The notes: generated by a model not told the origin, from the sequence alone. A stretch of 64,000 bases of DNA from Mesocentrotus franciscanus (GCA_037976565.1 CP137666.1:49255271-49319270), one strand, 5' to 3'; shown: positions 1 to 15,300, counted from the first letter of the stretch. Program-made: numbers and translations.

Positions 1-1410
1 AAGGTTTAAGCAAGATCTTACAAGATTGATTTTTCTAACTTTCTAATTCCAGCCATCATAACAAAGTTTTATGTAGGAATACCAACAAAAAATGGTATTA
101 ATTCAGAGTACACAACGAAATCCATTCCCGAAAGATTGAATAGAAGAACCATTAATATCACCCCTATTTTTGAACACCTCACAATCATTATATAGCTCCT
201 TCTTTCAAAATGATCATTGAACATTGCACTTCTAACAGTGTTAGATATCTGAGACAAACTCAAAGCTCCTTCTGGCAGCAGAGGGGGGGACAAAGCCCCT
301 TAGGGTGAAAAGGTTAACCCTCAAACTCTCCCTAGGCTAACAATCGCACCCAATCATCGGTCTCCTGACCCCACTCTGCACTTCACCCGCAGTGGGAATT
401 GGGTTTCTCTAAACCCCTATTGGGTCGGTAAGAATGCACCCCGAGGAGACATAATGTGCCTCAATTGCGGCAAGATTATATTACCGAAAAGCCTAGGGCA
501 AGGTTCGCCTAATAGGGCCCCATTACTATGAAAAAATGTTGGCCTGCATGTGATTTAATACAATCACGGTGAAGTCTAATGAAAAGGAGGCAAATTAAAA
601 TATGAGGTGAAAGGGTTGTGAATTTATTTCTTGCTTTCAAAGTTACAATGTATAGAGATAAAGTTTCATCTTATATTATTTTTTTCTTTAAGTACCTTTT
701 AAAAGAAGAGTACACTGGAATAAAATGTGACCTGACATTCTTGCACACATCAACAAATATCCTGATTCATTTTCAGAAAATACAATTATAATATACTTCA
801 GCAGGATATTAATTTTTCCGTATCTCCATGCATCTGAGCATGTTGTGACAATTTTTTTATAGAAGGCAAGTAAATATGGTTTTATTGGCAATCTGCCCTA
901 GCAAGGAAATGTGAAACGTGAAGATTAAAGATAGTACATATTATCTGTCCTATGAGAACTAGGCCTCTTGATGCAAGATAATTAAAGGTCGCCATTTGCA
1001 CCATAATCAATATTTGGCTTAATAAAAGACCATGCAGTTTTGTTTCTTTGAGCTTACATTTCTACTTTGCCTAGGAAATTAACCCTTGAAAGTAAATCAT
1101 CTATAGGATCCTCAAAACAGTTGCATTTACTTTGCATGGGTTTCATCTATTGGAAACTGTTTTAATTCCCTAAGACAAATATTTACTTCTTCCATGTGAT
1201 GAGCGTGGAAGGAGTTACCGGTAGTATTTTCCTTTAGACAGAGAAACATTTACCTGTATCATGAACTTTACAATCCATGACAGACTTTGTATGCCCAATT
1301 GACAATCGATTTGAAGTCAAAATTTCACTCAAGAAAGGTCATTCCCACAACAATCGTCCAAAACAAGGTGCTCAAAAGGGGTTTAGAAAGTTATCAAATG
1401 ATGAACTCAC
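1..1410. other. Left edge: intron after TSP1-15, no exon seen
   Basis: No GON-domain exon was recognised on the minus strand and no other coding signal on either strand. The only structured part is a GC-richer block at about 288-527, which contains the perfect 6-bp-stem hairpin GGGTTTCTCTAAACCC and GGGG/CCCC-rich borders. It may be a dispersed repeat. Confidence 0.5.
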
Positions 1411-1549
1411 ATGGCCTACTGTTACATATCCTCTCAGTCTCTGGCTTGATGGCAGGATGACGGCAGAAACGATCAGGCATGATCTTACCATGACGAGCTT
1501 GGCATTGAACCTTACGACGTTGTACACCATCTCCACAAGACTTAGAACA
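1411..1549 (-). CDS. ADAMTS9: ADAMTS exon 24: TSP1-15, last exon in window
   Basis: 139 nt, phase 0 in, phase 1 out. It starts [16 protein letters not shown] and ends CNSRPC with the last Cys codon split (T|GTGAGT). This is the fifteenth TSP1 repeat counted from the central one. The different exit phase fits a switch to another domain; in ADAMTS9/20 that is the GON domain, which is not seen in 1-1410. Confidence 0.9.
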
Positions 1550-3298
1550 CTATAGAGAAGACAAAGTAACAGGTGTGCAGAGATTCCATTATTCCATTAG
1601 AATTAAATGAGAAAATTTAAAAGTAACAGTACAAACTAATGTAATCAAAAACATCTTAATATTGTGCAACTTGTCATTACAATAGCCTTTTAAAATCAAC
1701 ATATTTATGCCAGATACCATTTGCAAATGCCAGGGAATATAATGAAATTACGAAATTTTATGATCAAGACATAATCAGTATATTACTCTTATATGCAACT
1801 TTGTTGTTGTGGTTTTGTTTTGTTTTGCTTTGTTTTACTTTTACTTTTTACTTTTTAAATAGAAACAATTACTTGAAATAAGAAATAGCTTGATAGGGGC
1901 ATACCGTAGTCCAGACACCAATTTTCCAGTGGACATCACCAAAACATGTTCCCATGTTGCATCTCCTGGTTGATTCAGGCTCGGTTGCTGGGTTACATGC
2001 ACTGAGGTCTGCTGGGATACGCCAACCGTCTTCGCTCAGCGCTTGACATGTAATCTCCCGACTCTGCTCTCCAGCACCACAGGTTCTTGTGCACTAGATG
2101 AACAATATGAATGATGGACATGATTATTGTGAAAGAATTCAACCGGCTTTAACACTTTCAATACCATGGGTGGCAAATTCCACCCCAAAAGTGGAAAATA
2201 TTTTTGGACTAAGAAAGTCTGTGATTTACTCTCGTAATTTGGCAGTCAATTTCACAATTAAACAAAGCATTATACATGTAAGTCCAAATCAATCTCTTGA
2301 AAGTTTGTCTTTTGTTGGTGATCCAGAAGAGGTTAAATTTTGGACATAAGCTCATAGTTCTATGTATAATTTTGTTCAAGAAAGATAAAAGATGGCATTT
2401 CCACATTCATTATTCTAGCAATTTTCAAATTCTCAACAATTTGTTTTCATTAAATTTGCAGCAGATCTGGTAATAAACATCCAACCTATTATATGGCGAT
2501 GAAGGTATGAAGTAGATCATGAAATGATTTTTTTGTTCAAAAATTGTTTAGGACCTTTTTTTTTTCTTATCGATATTTAGAATTAAGAGGAGGTTGTACG
2601 TAATCCCCCTAGTGCGTGCCATTAACAAACTTCTCTACATAAAATTCCACTGAACTTGAAATATTTATAAAGGTTAAATAAAAAAGGCAAACTCACCTCT
2701 CCCCATAGCCCTTCTACCCAGAATGCTCCAGTGTTGTATCTTGGAGGGCAAGGGTCAACATTGCATTTCCTCCTGTGAGTGGGTTTCTTCCTGGTTGCCT
2801 GGCAGTATTCATCAGTGACCGCTCTACCTTTATTATCTTGACACCAAACTTCTCTCAGCTTTACTCGTCTCCACAAGTTTCATTGCACTGTAAGAGAGGG
2901 GGAAGAAAATTTGTAAATTTAAGAAATGCAGGGCAAAATAATATGATCCCAATCCCATATCAATAGTTCAATTAACCTTGTTATCATCCCCCTTCCTCAC
3001 ATCGTCGCTTTAGAAGTTTAGATCCATGATCGTATCTCTAGTTCAAATCACAGACTGGGAACCATATACGGGATAGAAACTCATATGTAAGATGGAAGTC
3101 CATGATATGAATAACTAATCTTGATTGATACATATCCCTACAAACATGTAAGTAAGTGAAAAAATATATATTAACAGTTCACGCCACGACTATTACCACC
3201 ATCCTCCTCCTCATCACCATCCTCTTCCTCCTCATCACCAAAATCATCACCATCATCATCATCATCATCACCATTGTCATAATCATCAACACCATCAA

Positions 3299-3330
<32 letters not shown>

Positions 3331-6300
3331 TCAATATCATCAACATCATAAATTAACACCAATAATAACATCTGCAATCCTATGACTGCATCTCACCTGG
3401 GTCCACCGCCCCTTCTTCCACCTATAGCTCGGACAGGAGTGTCTCCGGCACCCCTTACTGGTCCTTGGTAACTCTCCTGGGCACAGACTCGAATTCACCT
3501 CTAGGTTGTTACTGACACACACCACCTCCCTTTCCTGGATGCCCCGCCCGCAAGTCACTGAACACTGAAATTAATTATTTGTACAAAAAAAATGAGTGAG
3601 CGATATTAATGTAGGATATAATGTGTGAAAGCTCTGAACATGGGTGATGAGGTTTGATTTTGGCATTTACCTAAAAAACAAATATAAACATCCATGTTAC
3701 ATGTAAATTCAGAAATCTCACAGAAAAAAAGAGGGTTTCATCACTTTCTATACTAAGGTATTATTGAACAATATTCCTAAGGAAAAATAAATAGTAATGC
3801 AAATATGCACTAAATACAGTGAAATTAATATCCTGTTTTGATTTATAGAGCCTTGACAAGACAATAAGCTTTTTAAAATGTCCTATCGTCAATATAGATG
3901 TTTACTTTTCAAAAAGCAGAGAGAGGAAGAGGGGGAGAAGAAAAAAAATCACTTTCCATGGGTACTTAACCCCTCTTCCCTTGTTGTGAGGTATGAAATG
4001 AGAGAAAACAAATTAGTTTGTTTTGGTCTTTTTGACATGTTGATGCTATTAGCTCTGAATATATGGAGAGAGGAACATTCTAGAACATCTCCCTGGAGGA
4101 GAGAAGATCACATTCAGGATGACTCCATGAGGGAATACAAGATGGGAGGAAAGCAAGGGCTGGCTTGATACATGATGGAGAGGTATGAGTTGAACTTTGA
4201 CCTCCAGGGAATGTTGTTAGGAGGGCCATCATGTCATCTATGAGACCCCATGGGGCCTGGACTGAATCCCCATATATCAGCATTCAGCTGAAAGTGTCAT
4301 TCTCACATACTTGGGATGAGTTCAACCAAGATGCAGAGAGGGGATACAGAGTGTCTGCGTTGAGGAGATGGGCACATAGATAGATAGAAGACATATTTAA
4401 AGGGGGATGATGCACTTCAACATTTTACAATACCATGATGAAATAAAGATTAATCTCTAAAGAAATTAGGAGTTCAATCAGATGAATAATGGAAGAATTA
4501 GAAAGTAGGTAGAATAAAATATTTCGCTATACTATACATTTAAAACTTTCCTACTCTTGCTTGGATGCTCATAATGACTGTTGTGATATCATAATGCATT
4601 ATATAAATTAATAAAGCTTAAGTCAATATCATTTCCTTCTCTTAGGCCATGTGAGGCAGGGAGAAAATAAACTTAAATATACAGAATCATAATTTTTTTC
4701 TTCTAATCTTGACCCCCTCTGAAAAAAGAATTCTCAAGTTAGGTGAACTTTTCTTCACAACAAGCATATTTTCACAAATGATTTCACTATGAGGCCTTAA
4801 AGGGATAGTTGAGTTCTGTTGCCAGAGGGCGCTACACAAAATAATTTTTTTGTGAGATAATGAAAAACTGAGTGTCAAATTTGAAAGAACATACAATTCA
4901 AATGACAAAATCATCTTTGGTTGATCAAATTCGGTTCAGAGACGGCAGAAATATCCATAAATATAACGACTTCTAATATTTTTGGTGGGACACAAATATT
5001 CGATAATTTGAACCAGCCGTTGAAAAAACGAAATAGCGCCTTATAAGTTTTATTCCAACCAATGCCGATGTTGGCTTTTTATTGGCTTTTTTGTGTTGGT
5101 TATAATACACACAACCAGCCGCCCTGTGTATTGTTATTATTAATTAATTAATTAATTAACGGTCACCATATTTTTTTTAAAGTGGAGCTGAATTGGTATG
5201 ATCGTATTGGCTAAATTTCGAACACTTTGGGGTCTAAAATTACCTTCATAGCAATTTTAGGTCCTAAAAGAGTACTAGAAATGTCATAAATAAGAATAAG
5301 AGCAATAACCATGCACTTTGAAGGCATTTGCGGTCTTAAACAAGAACTCAACTATCCCTTTAACAGATTTCTTTTCATAAGATGATACAAGCAAGGAATG
5401 TAGTCCAGTTGTGATCTCACCATGGAACTACTCTAGGACCAGGATCTCAACAGTGTTGATAATGCAGTTGCCATGGAATCACAATTCTTTCCTTTTAACT
5501 CCTTTGATTTCTCACCTCATGGTGGGACCACAACAGATAGAATAATCCACTAATACAATTTTCACCCTTATCAAATGGGAGAAAAATATTTGGAAGAAGA
5601 AAATGCACTGTTGCCAATAAACTGCTTTCTTGGGAAAATTCAAACAAGAAATCATAACAAGTGAACGCAAAGCGTAGCATCCTCTCGCAGGGTACAAATG
5701 ACCTATATACGTCAGAACAAGTTACCTCCATTAGACTATACTATTATATTACTAGGCAAGGAAGTTAACCACATTTTCACATATATAATGAGGTATTTTT
5801 GCATATTTAATGAGCTATGACCTTTCACCTTTGACCTACATACTCTGAAATCGAACTTAGGCTGTATTTTGATACCATGTACCTTCATATCAAATTTCAT
5901 TAAAATCCGTCAAACTTTACTAAAGTTATCGATTTGTTACGGACGGACGGAAGGATCGAAGGACGGACGGCAGCGTTACTATATCTCCTCCGACTTGGTC
6001 GGCGAGGGGATAACAAGGGTCTTAGGATCTTGTCTTGAAATAATGGAAATGTATGAATATGAATTTCAATGAAAACATGATGTAACAATAGCATAGGAAC
6101 TGCACAAAATAAACAATGAATTATATTACAATTTATAGGGCATGCCCCACTGAATTACTTGGTCTGATGACTCGTTAATGATTTGTTACTGGTACATTAT
6201 TATAACGGATTGCTAAGTGGATGATTGGTAAAACAAGTTACACAACTACAGATATTCGTAACAGGTGTGTTTTCCTTGTAAATAGTTCAACCCACCTCTC

Positions 6301-9300
6301 CCCAATCTCCTGATTTCCATTTGGCACATGATGGTTTCCTGCATTCTCGTTCAGTTGAAGGCTTCTTCTCCTCCCCCTCGCATTCAGAATCCACAGCCAG
6401 GCTACCGTCTTCATACTGGCATACAACGATACGAGTCTTCAGCCCTTTATCACAAGTTACCGAGCACTGCATGAAGAGACAAAGTATATGAGGGGGGAAA
6501 TGTTTGAAATTATATATGAAAACGTATTACAAAAGAATATTACAATTGCTGAGGAACAAAAAAGCACTGACTGAAAGCCGATGCTCAATGAAGAATGTGT
6601 TACAAAAAAAGATAATATAGGCCGAATTGTTGAGATAGAGCAACAAATATAAAGAAGAAAAAATCACACCATTGTGTAATATTTGTTTGACAGCTTGAAG
6701 ATTACGAAGTCATAATATAAATTTCCTGTGCATCACATTGACACTATTTGATGTTAATCTTTACATCAATTAGTCAAAAGCCTGTTTTCAGAGTTGGAAT
6801 AAGAGAAGAAATAAATAATGCAACTACTGATATTATATATGAAAATGTATTAAAAACAAATATTACAATTGCTGAGGAACAAAAAAGCACTGACTGAAAG
6901 CCGATGCTCAATGAAGAATGTGTTACAAAAAAAGATAATATAGGCCCAATTGTTGAGACTGAGGAACAAATATAAAGAAGAAAAAAATCACACCATTGTG
7001 TAATATTTGTTTGACAGCTTGAAGATTACGAAGTCATAATATAAATTTCCTGTGCATCACATTGACACTATTTGATGTTAATCTTTACATCAATTAGTCA
7101 AAAGCCTGTCTTCAGAGTTGGAATAAGAGAAGAAATAAATAATGCAACTACTGATATTTTCAAAAAAAGGGAGCACATTATTTTGAGGTATACAGGTGAA
7201 GGAAAAAGTTTCATATATCTTGTGAAATATTCTTGTGAACCATTATACATACACATAGTTCAAAATATGTTAAATGACTTCTAGAAATATGATGGATAAC
7301 AAGAGGCAAATGAAGAAGTTACAGGTTGAGAAAAAAGGTCTTATGAGTTCATTTACAGTTCAAGTTACAATTTTAAAACACGGTCATGACTACAGCAACT
7401 TGGGATAACAAATTGGCAACATGATGTACTGCATAAAGATGATCTCCTTGATGCTAGCTACCACAAATTGATATTAGACGGGCAGGCGAGCAGGCCAAGG
7501 AATTCCAAACTGTTGCTACATACATTGTTTATTGTGCCTCAATAAACCATCTCTTGGTTGTACAAACAAACAGTCAGTCTGTGGAGTCAGAAGGCCAAAC
7601 ACCTTAAACTCAAATGCAAGATGTAGTTACTAAAGGCCAACATTAAAGGGAGGTAATGTGCAATTTAATGTGGTGGATAAGAAGAGGATCTCTACATCAA
7701 TAGAAAGTGACATACCGTACTGGAAATTATCGGTTCATTGGAAGCAAATACATGAAGAAAAGATACTGAGGAGCATTCAATGGTATACCATGAATACAAT
7801 GACCCCGAGTTCAAATGACCTAAATAAATCGTCCAAACTTAGGCTCCATGGAACAAGATCTTATGATTTAATTCAACAAATCATATACTGTATCATAAAT
7901 CTGAAATTAAGATACGAAGTCTGATTTACAAAAATTCTCACAGCTTAAATATTACCCATAGTAAATTGTTTTAAGTTTCTGAAAGATACTGTTTAAACCA
8001 GAAACTTTTGCAACATAAAATTCCTTTAAATGTGTGTATTTTAAGATTATGATTCAATCTCACTTAGGATTTTGTAGTTTGCAACTATCCCAAATCTTAA
8101 CCACTCCTGATATGCATAAAAGCCTTTGATTTTTAAAACCCTGTATATAAAATCTGCATCCTTGCCAGTACCTTTATTTTCTTCATTTGCCAACTATAGG
8201 ACACAGGTACCTTTCAATAATTCCTTTGCTAGGGCTCACAAAACTCTCCTCTACCCATCTGCTAGCCAGATGTAGCGGTACATCTATTGATAATGAAATG
8301 CATGCTGGGAGGAACGGAAGTAGGGAAGTGATCCGCAAGAATGTACATGTGCATGCCCAGACCTTCGGATTAATGAACAAAAGTACAGATCGCCCCATTT
8401 TCTTTAAAGGAGCAAGTTATGCTGATGATGAAATCCTCCACATTTGTAATATCATTATGATGAACAGCATGCTGAAAGCAGCAGAAGTCAGAAGAGATCT
8501 GCAAAAATGTACATATCCAGACCTTCAGATAAATGATTAAAAGTACTTTTTGAACATCTGTTCATAACATTGATGCTTCAGTTTCAGTTAATATATAATA
8601 TAAAATATAAAAGAATGACCCTGAATACTCTATAAATGATTTCCAAAATGACTTCAAATCTACAGTAGATGTTAACTTCAATGTAAAATAAATGAACCAA
8701 AGGTAAAGGAAAGGTTACTTTTAGAATGGAATATAGGGGGTGATTTCATACCAGGCATTAATTAACATAATTTCAATCTAAAAATAACTGATATCATTTT
8801 TTTTAATCAATGAAATTGTGTGAGATTTTATTCTATAAATATGATATCATTCTCCTATAACCATTTGGGCTAGTTCATACATTCTTCAAGTCAAATTGTT
8901 GCTCAATGACTGGACATGTATTTTTCTAAGTTTAATTGTACCTTTAACTTCTGATTGGCCAGTTGGCGATACCAATGAAATACCAGAGCAGCAGCCTCAA
9001 AGTTGATCTCATCATCTCTGGAGGATTTACTCTGGAATTCTTACGGATCTACAATAGAAGTCTTCCCTCCAAACATGTTTGCTTATCCGGGGATCGTCTC
9101 TAAATGTCTGTTATTCCAATAGAGCAAACATGGTCTACTTCTATACTAGCAAATACCTCAAGCAGGAGAGCTAGTATATAATGAGTATTCAAATCTAACA
9201 AGATTCAAAAGAGGTGAACACAGCGAAAAATTGTTTTTCAAAAATAATAATTGATCTCTAAACCAACAAAACATTAGGTTCCTCATAGATAAGAAATGAC

Positions 9301-12300
9301 ATCGTCATGGTAACCAGTCATCCAGAGATAACTCTACATCATCCATGATGTCAGACAGCAGCAGGTGACAAGCCAGATCGTTCTCTCAAAGACCCCGCCC
9401 CCAGTCTGCCCCAGATTGTTGAAGGTGAGATCGTCCATTCCCATGGAGACAGAGCTAACAGATCCCTAACAGTAACACCCCATCTCGTTGTAGGAAAGTC
9501 AAGTTGTGTGGATATTGCAATTCAAAGTCTATTTTCTGCTTTGTGCATGATTTCATGAAATGTTTAATGGTTTTTACCAATAAAAGAGCATGTGGATAGT
9601 CTTTCTCTTTAAAAAATAGAGACAGATTTGGTTATTTTATTTAGTTAAAATTTGTTTTCAATTTTGATTGTGATGCAATAGAAAGATTTGTTATCTCAAA
9701 GAATGCAAAAATCACTGGAATCTCTTCCACTTCTAAAAAAAAAAAAATAATCAAATTCCTTTCACTTAGGACCCAGAGGTGTATCCTTTGCATTGAAATA
9801 TACCCAATTTAAATGACCCATGGCCTTTCACTGTCACGCAAGCAGCTCTGCAAGCTGTGATGCATGCTGGGATACACGGCAGACAGCTGTTTATCTTCCC
9901 TGGCAATCCCACTTTGGCATGTCTACTTGAACCCTGATATGGGAGTCGAGAGGTCAGGTTGTAAACTTGCACCCTAAACCCAAACTTTCATCACTTATTC
10001 TTTCCTCCCTCTGGCCCACCTTGGCAGGTGAAATGGGCTGTTGAAAACAAGGAAGGCATCTTTAAATCTGTCATGCAAAGCAGAATTTAAGGGTCAGAAT
10101 TTTCAGGTAGAATCTAAAATAGAAGAAAAAAAAAACAGTACACAACATCACAAAAAATATAGCCACCAAAGAAGCTTCTGGCCTGAGGGCATTTTTCCAT
10201 ACTGGAGAAAAGAAAGCTCTTCTGGGCAAACTAATGTGATTATTTTTCACCAAGAACTATTCCAAGATCATCATTTTCAGTAACATGTTCTATTCATCTC
10301 TTCCTGTAATAGCCGATAAATTGCAGAAGTTGCTAAAAAATATAGCAGAATTTTCCAAATTTGATTAATGATCCCCCTCCACCCCCTTGGATTGGTATCT
10401 TTTTTATTTTTCTGGGGGGGGGGGTGAATCAGTTTCCTGTAAATAGGTCCAACAACAGAGAGGTCATATTATTTCTATAGCCCTTGGCTGAACACTTCTG
10501 TGTAGTTTTACTAATTCACAGTGATTTGTGGACAATTGGTGCATTTGAAACACCCATGGGAAGTGAACTTCTTTAATATATGGAAGTTGTGTCAATCTAT
10601 AGGCATATATATGCCTTTCAATGGATAAGGAAAAGGCAGAATGTAAGCAAGGCTTGGCCGTGGCATCAACTCTGAATATGCGGCAGACAAGATGAATGTG
10701 AAGCAATATTGTGATATGACAACGATATAAATCCCTATCTTCACTAACGACATCGTAGCAGTTGCTCCTTGTCAATATAACTGTCCTCTGCTTGTGTATA
10801 AAGTAGCCAGTCTTTACTAGCAGGCTTATCATGAAGACAAATGATGATAGGTAGAATATTAAAAGGCATGGATAAACTATTGAAGTTGGTCTTAATGAAG
10901 CCTGACTAAAATCACAAAAAATAATGAGTCCTTTCCTTACAGCAAAATTAAAATGCCGAGCAAGAAAAAAAATTTGACTGATGCAAACAGGCATTATTGG
11001 AAATTATAAGCTTTCGTGAATCCAATTTCTTTGTTTGAATTTATACATTGATTTAGTGGTTCCAAATAAGACTTCCTTCCTTTCTGTATATTCCAAAAAA
11101 CTAAGATCCTCATATCATTTTACCTTTAACTTCATATCACTTCCGCATGATTTAGTACAGATGGTAACAATACAGTAGGTGTGTCTTCATCAGCTCGAGA
11201 TTGCCAAATAGCCCGCTATTTCTGATTTGGGAAATAAGCCCGAAGTTACAAATCATGAATCTCGAGCTTGAGAAATTAGCTCGAGATATTTTGCTAAGCG
11301 TTCGCACATAGTGCAAGTCTTCGGGCTGGTGAAGACGCACCGGACAAATAGCGGGATATTTTGCCAAATAACCGGATAGTTTGCAAACTAGCCCAAGATA
11401 TCTTGGGATGACTATCTCGACCAAATATCCCGCTAATTGCAACTGTGGGCTGATGAAGACGCAAATTAGCTGGATAATTTGCGATCGGGATAGTTAAAAT
11501 AGCGGGTTATTTGGCAATCTCGAGCTGATGAAGACGGGCCTATTGATGAAAAGTTATTCAAAAGTTGAAAAGCTTCAAAAGAGCTCACGTGAAAAAAATA
11601 TATATATTCAAAATTTATGCACGGAAATCTCACTTTTACAAGTAGTACCAACAAAAGAGCTCAAAGTTAACAAAAATTTAAAAAACTTATTTTGTAGTTA
11701 TTCCACAGTTCACAACTTGCTATAAGCCAAGGAAACTACCTTCATTGAAGTTGGTTCAAGTGGATGACGTATCCTGCACCGTCACCCTTGAAGTCACGCC
11801 AAATAAAATAAAGTCTTTCAACAAGAGCTAAAGGCTGTGGGTCTGTATGTCTGAAATCCATCAAAATACTTGACGGAAAACACAAATGAATGTTGACAAG
11901 CTAGCAGTTGGCAGAGAAACCCAAGACTTATTACAGGTCACACATGCTCTTGTATATTAAACCCTATGGTAGTTAACACTCCTTGCCATTTACTTGTACA
12001 AATTTCAAAGCTTATTAAACGGTAGATGTTGATTTATAATATTGCTATGAAATTTAAATGAGGAAAAAATAGAGAAAACATAAGGAGAAAAAGAAACAGG
12101 AAGGGGTAGGCCACTATTACTGTCCAAATTCCCTGCCCCCCTCACAAAATAATAATAATATCTTCCCACTTTAAAGGTACTTTATCCCATTTGCAGGCCA
12201 AAAAATGAAGAGGTTAAATTCCAACGGCATTTGAAAGACAATACTAATTTAGAACTTCCCTAAAAAAAAGGGGGCTTGAAAATGTCTTTAAGTGGGAAAA

Positions 12301-15300
12301 TAACGACTATTAGTTGTCGAATCGACTTAGGAGCTATAGAGCCAGTAAGTAATAGTCTGATTTTCAGACCATTGTACCGAATGGTCGTACGTTTTATGCT
12401 GCGCAAAGATTCAATCAGTTTAATTTTGGCCATTACAAGAAGTGGGTTATTGATGTAGACAAATGCTCATGTACCCTTTACAGCTCATTTTATGTATGTT
12501 ATTACCAAAGATGAAAAAGCCAGTCAGTCACTCAATAGTGTCTGACAGTGAAGTCTAGCAAGTAAACAGGTTTCCTTGCATAATTTGAATATTAGGACAC
12601 TGCTTAAGTTTAAATTTTACCGATAGGACATACATGACATATTCATAATTCCTGCAAAGTTCTACAGAATTTGATGTTGGCTGCAAAAGGGACATAGTAT
12701 CTTTAATACACTAGGGTTAAACCTATAGGAAATATCTAATGTGTGTATATATAATCATCTTCAACATTTATTGCCAACAGTAATCTATTGAAACCTATTA
12801 GAAGTGCACATACACCTAAATTTACTACAGGTGCTGGCATCTGTAGAAAAAACATGTTTTCAGCAAATTTCTCTGGCACATGTCCATGTTTGGTTTTTAT
12901 CTGTAAGATGCAACAAATTGCAATTAATCCTAAAATTGAACCAAATTATCATTTGTAGCCTTTAGTAAAGAGTTCAAACTACATGTACTTGTACAAAAAT
13001 ACAGAACATGGACATTCAAAACTAGTTCTCTTGCAGAGGACGAATCTATAGCTGTGGAAAGCATCTGGATTATACAGTCTCTTAAAAAGGTGATTAAAAA
13101 AAAAATCGATGTTTCTACTGCAGCTACTGCACTGTAAAAATATCAATTCATGATACTGCTATGAGATTTCTTTCCTAAAATGATAGATAATTAGATACGA
13201 TATCAAATTTGGCCGGTTTAATCCAACAAGGGGACTAAGGGTGCATTCAATCGACACTTTTTCACCCTAGAATCACGGTTTTCAAAGACGTTTAGTTTAA
13301 AACACGGTTACGTTCAAGCGATTTTTCGTTGGTCGTAAAAAAGTAAAAATAAACGTGTTTAAAAACACAAACATGAAACGCTGAAAAAGATGCGTTTTGT
13401 ATCATGATTCTGCAGAATCAAGGTCGCTAAAATTCGCTTGAACGAACGGAGATCTCAATCATGATTCTATGACGTCATTATCTATTATATATATTATCGC
13501 TACCTATTTCTATTCTTCCTGGGTGGGCTTGAAATGAGCGAGAATCGTCGTTGATGGAAAATGGCTTGAACGATCTCCCGCAGTAACCGTGTTTTGTATC
13601 GGCGTTTTGAATTGTGATTCATGTTTGTGATTCTAGCTTCGAAAAATTGCTTGAACGCACCCTAAAAGTGTTGAAAATGATCTAGAGACACTGTTTCCAT
13701 CTTTAAAGGTGGCTGAAGAAGAGAAGGAGGAGGAGAGAAGGAGGAGAAGAGAAACATGAGGAGGAACCGCTCCAGACAGACCAACCTGCTCACTGTCTTG
13801 ATATATGAGAGTTTCAATAGATGACATCAACTATCAACATTCCATGTGATGACAACCTCATGTGAAGTCATGCTCTAGATGATGTTCAACCGCAGTACAC
13901 TATTAGTGAGCCAAGGCTGGCTAGGTAGTGGAGGGGTTCAAGTACAGGCTTTCTTTTGAGAGAGATTATTTAAAAATAAAAGGTACTCCAGGTTGATATA
14001 AAACTTGGGAAATAGTGGGATTACAAGAGAATACAATTTAAATATCAATTTTGTTGAGGGAGATGTTGAACATCCTGTCCATGAAAATACGACTTTATAT
14101 CAATGGAAAGCTGAATGAAACATAGAATACAAATATAAAGGAATTCAAAATATTTTCCTTTTCAGTATTGCATAACAGCGAATTAAAACCTTATTTTCCA
14201 CACCTCTCCAAATTACAAGTCAACAGAGGTCAAATTTGCCACAGTTACAGTGTTGACATAACATGTGCACCCGATCGGCTCGCCTATATAGCTGAGGCGA
14301 TGAGCCATGTTTAATTAATGCAAAGTCATTGTGAATATGCGTACTCCACATATGATGATGTCATCAATTCGATAGCTAGTTTAACTCCTGATATTTAAAG
14401 CTTTAGATTTCGAGTTTTCAGAGAGCTGTTACTCGTCTGACAGGCACTAAAGTAGCATATAATTGGTATTATTGTAATCTATGGCTTGTGAGCTTTCCTT
14501 TGATATATAATTCATCTATTTCATTCTTCACAGGGTCTTTAAGCATATAAAGAATTAAATGTCATAACATTTAATCTTTATGACAGAATTTCCCTTTCAT
14601 TCCAATATATGTCAAAACATGGCAAATATACAGCATTGAAGTAACAATCAACTATGTCTGCAAAAGTAGACAACAGAGGAAGTTGTATAATTGTATGAGA
14701 TATAGACAATCTAATAGCTTACATGACAGTCTACACAACCAAATATATTACTAGTAAGGATTTGTTTTTGTAAAGAAAGCAAGTAGAAAAGTGTAAATAT
14801 ATATCTAATAAGTGTTAAGAAGCAGAGGCAATGATAATGAAATGTCACTTTCAAAAGGCAATGATGATGAAATGTCACTTTCAAACCAGACCCTGCTACC
14901 ACGCACCATCATCCTATACTACCCCTCCTTCGACCTACCAACCAACCAAGACATATCACCACCTACTTATTACGGACAGCTTGTCATCAGGAGATACCAC
15001 ACAGATACAATCAAGACAATCTTTGTGATGTCTACTGGATTAACAAACCTGTAAATACACAGTGATGACAGCAATCTTGTCATCTCTGTCGGAGGGTTCA
15101 AAACCATACACTGTGTTTTGATTGACCATGCAGGGCCCCCTATACAATCAATGGGGATAAGGGACAAATGATCAACATCCTTTCACATTGCAGAGCTATT
15201 GGTATCTTTCTCGTCGCAGGATGAAAATCCATGCATAGATGCCATTCACATTTGAAAAATGGGAGTGCTTTTTTTAAGAGCAACCATGCATATCTCTCTA

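Noticed and set aside
9360..9480. GC-richer stretch with CCCCGCCCCCAGTC as a possible regulatory element
   Set aside because: A single GC box-like motif is not enough; conservation data would be required.
10464..10994. Minus-strand open frame of 176 codons
   Set aside because: Long by chance in AT-rich DNA; residue composition and lack of motifs or splice context argue against coding.
14270..14312. Hairpin GGCTCGCCT...AGGCGATGAGCC as a possible structured RNA
   Set aside because: Imperfect stem, short, no supporting context; hairpins of this size are common by chance.
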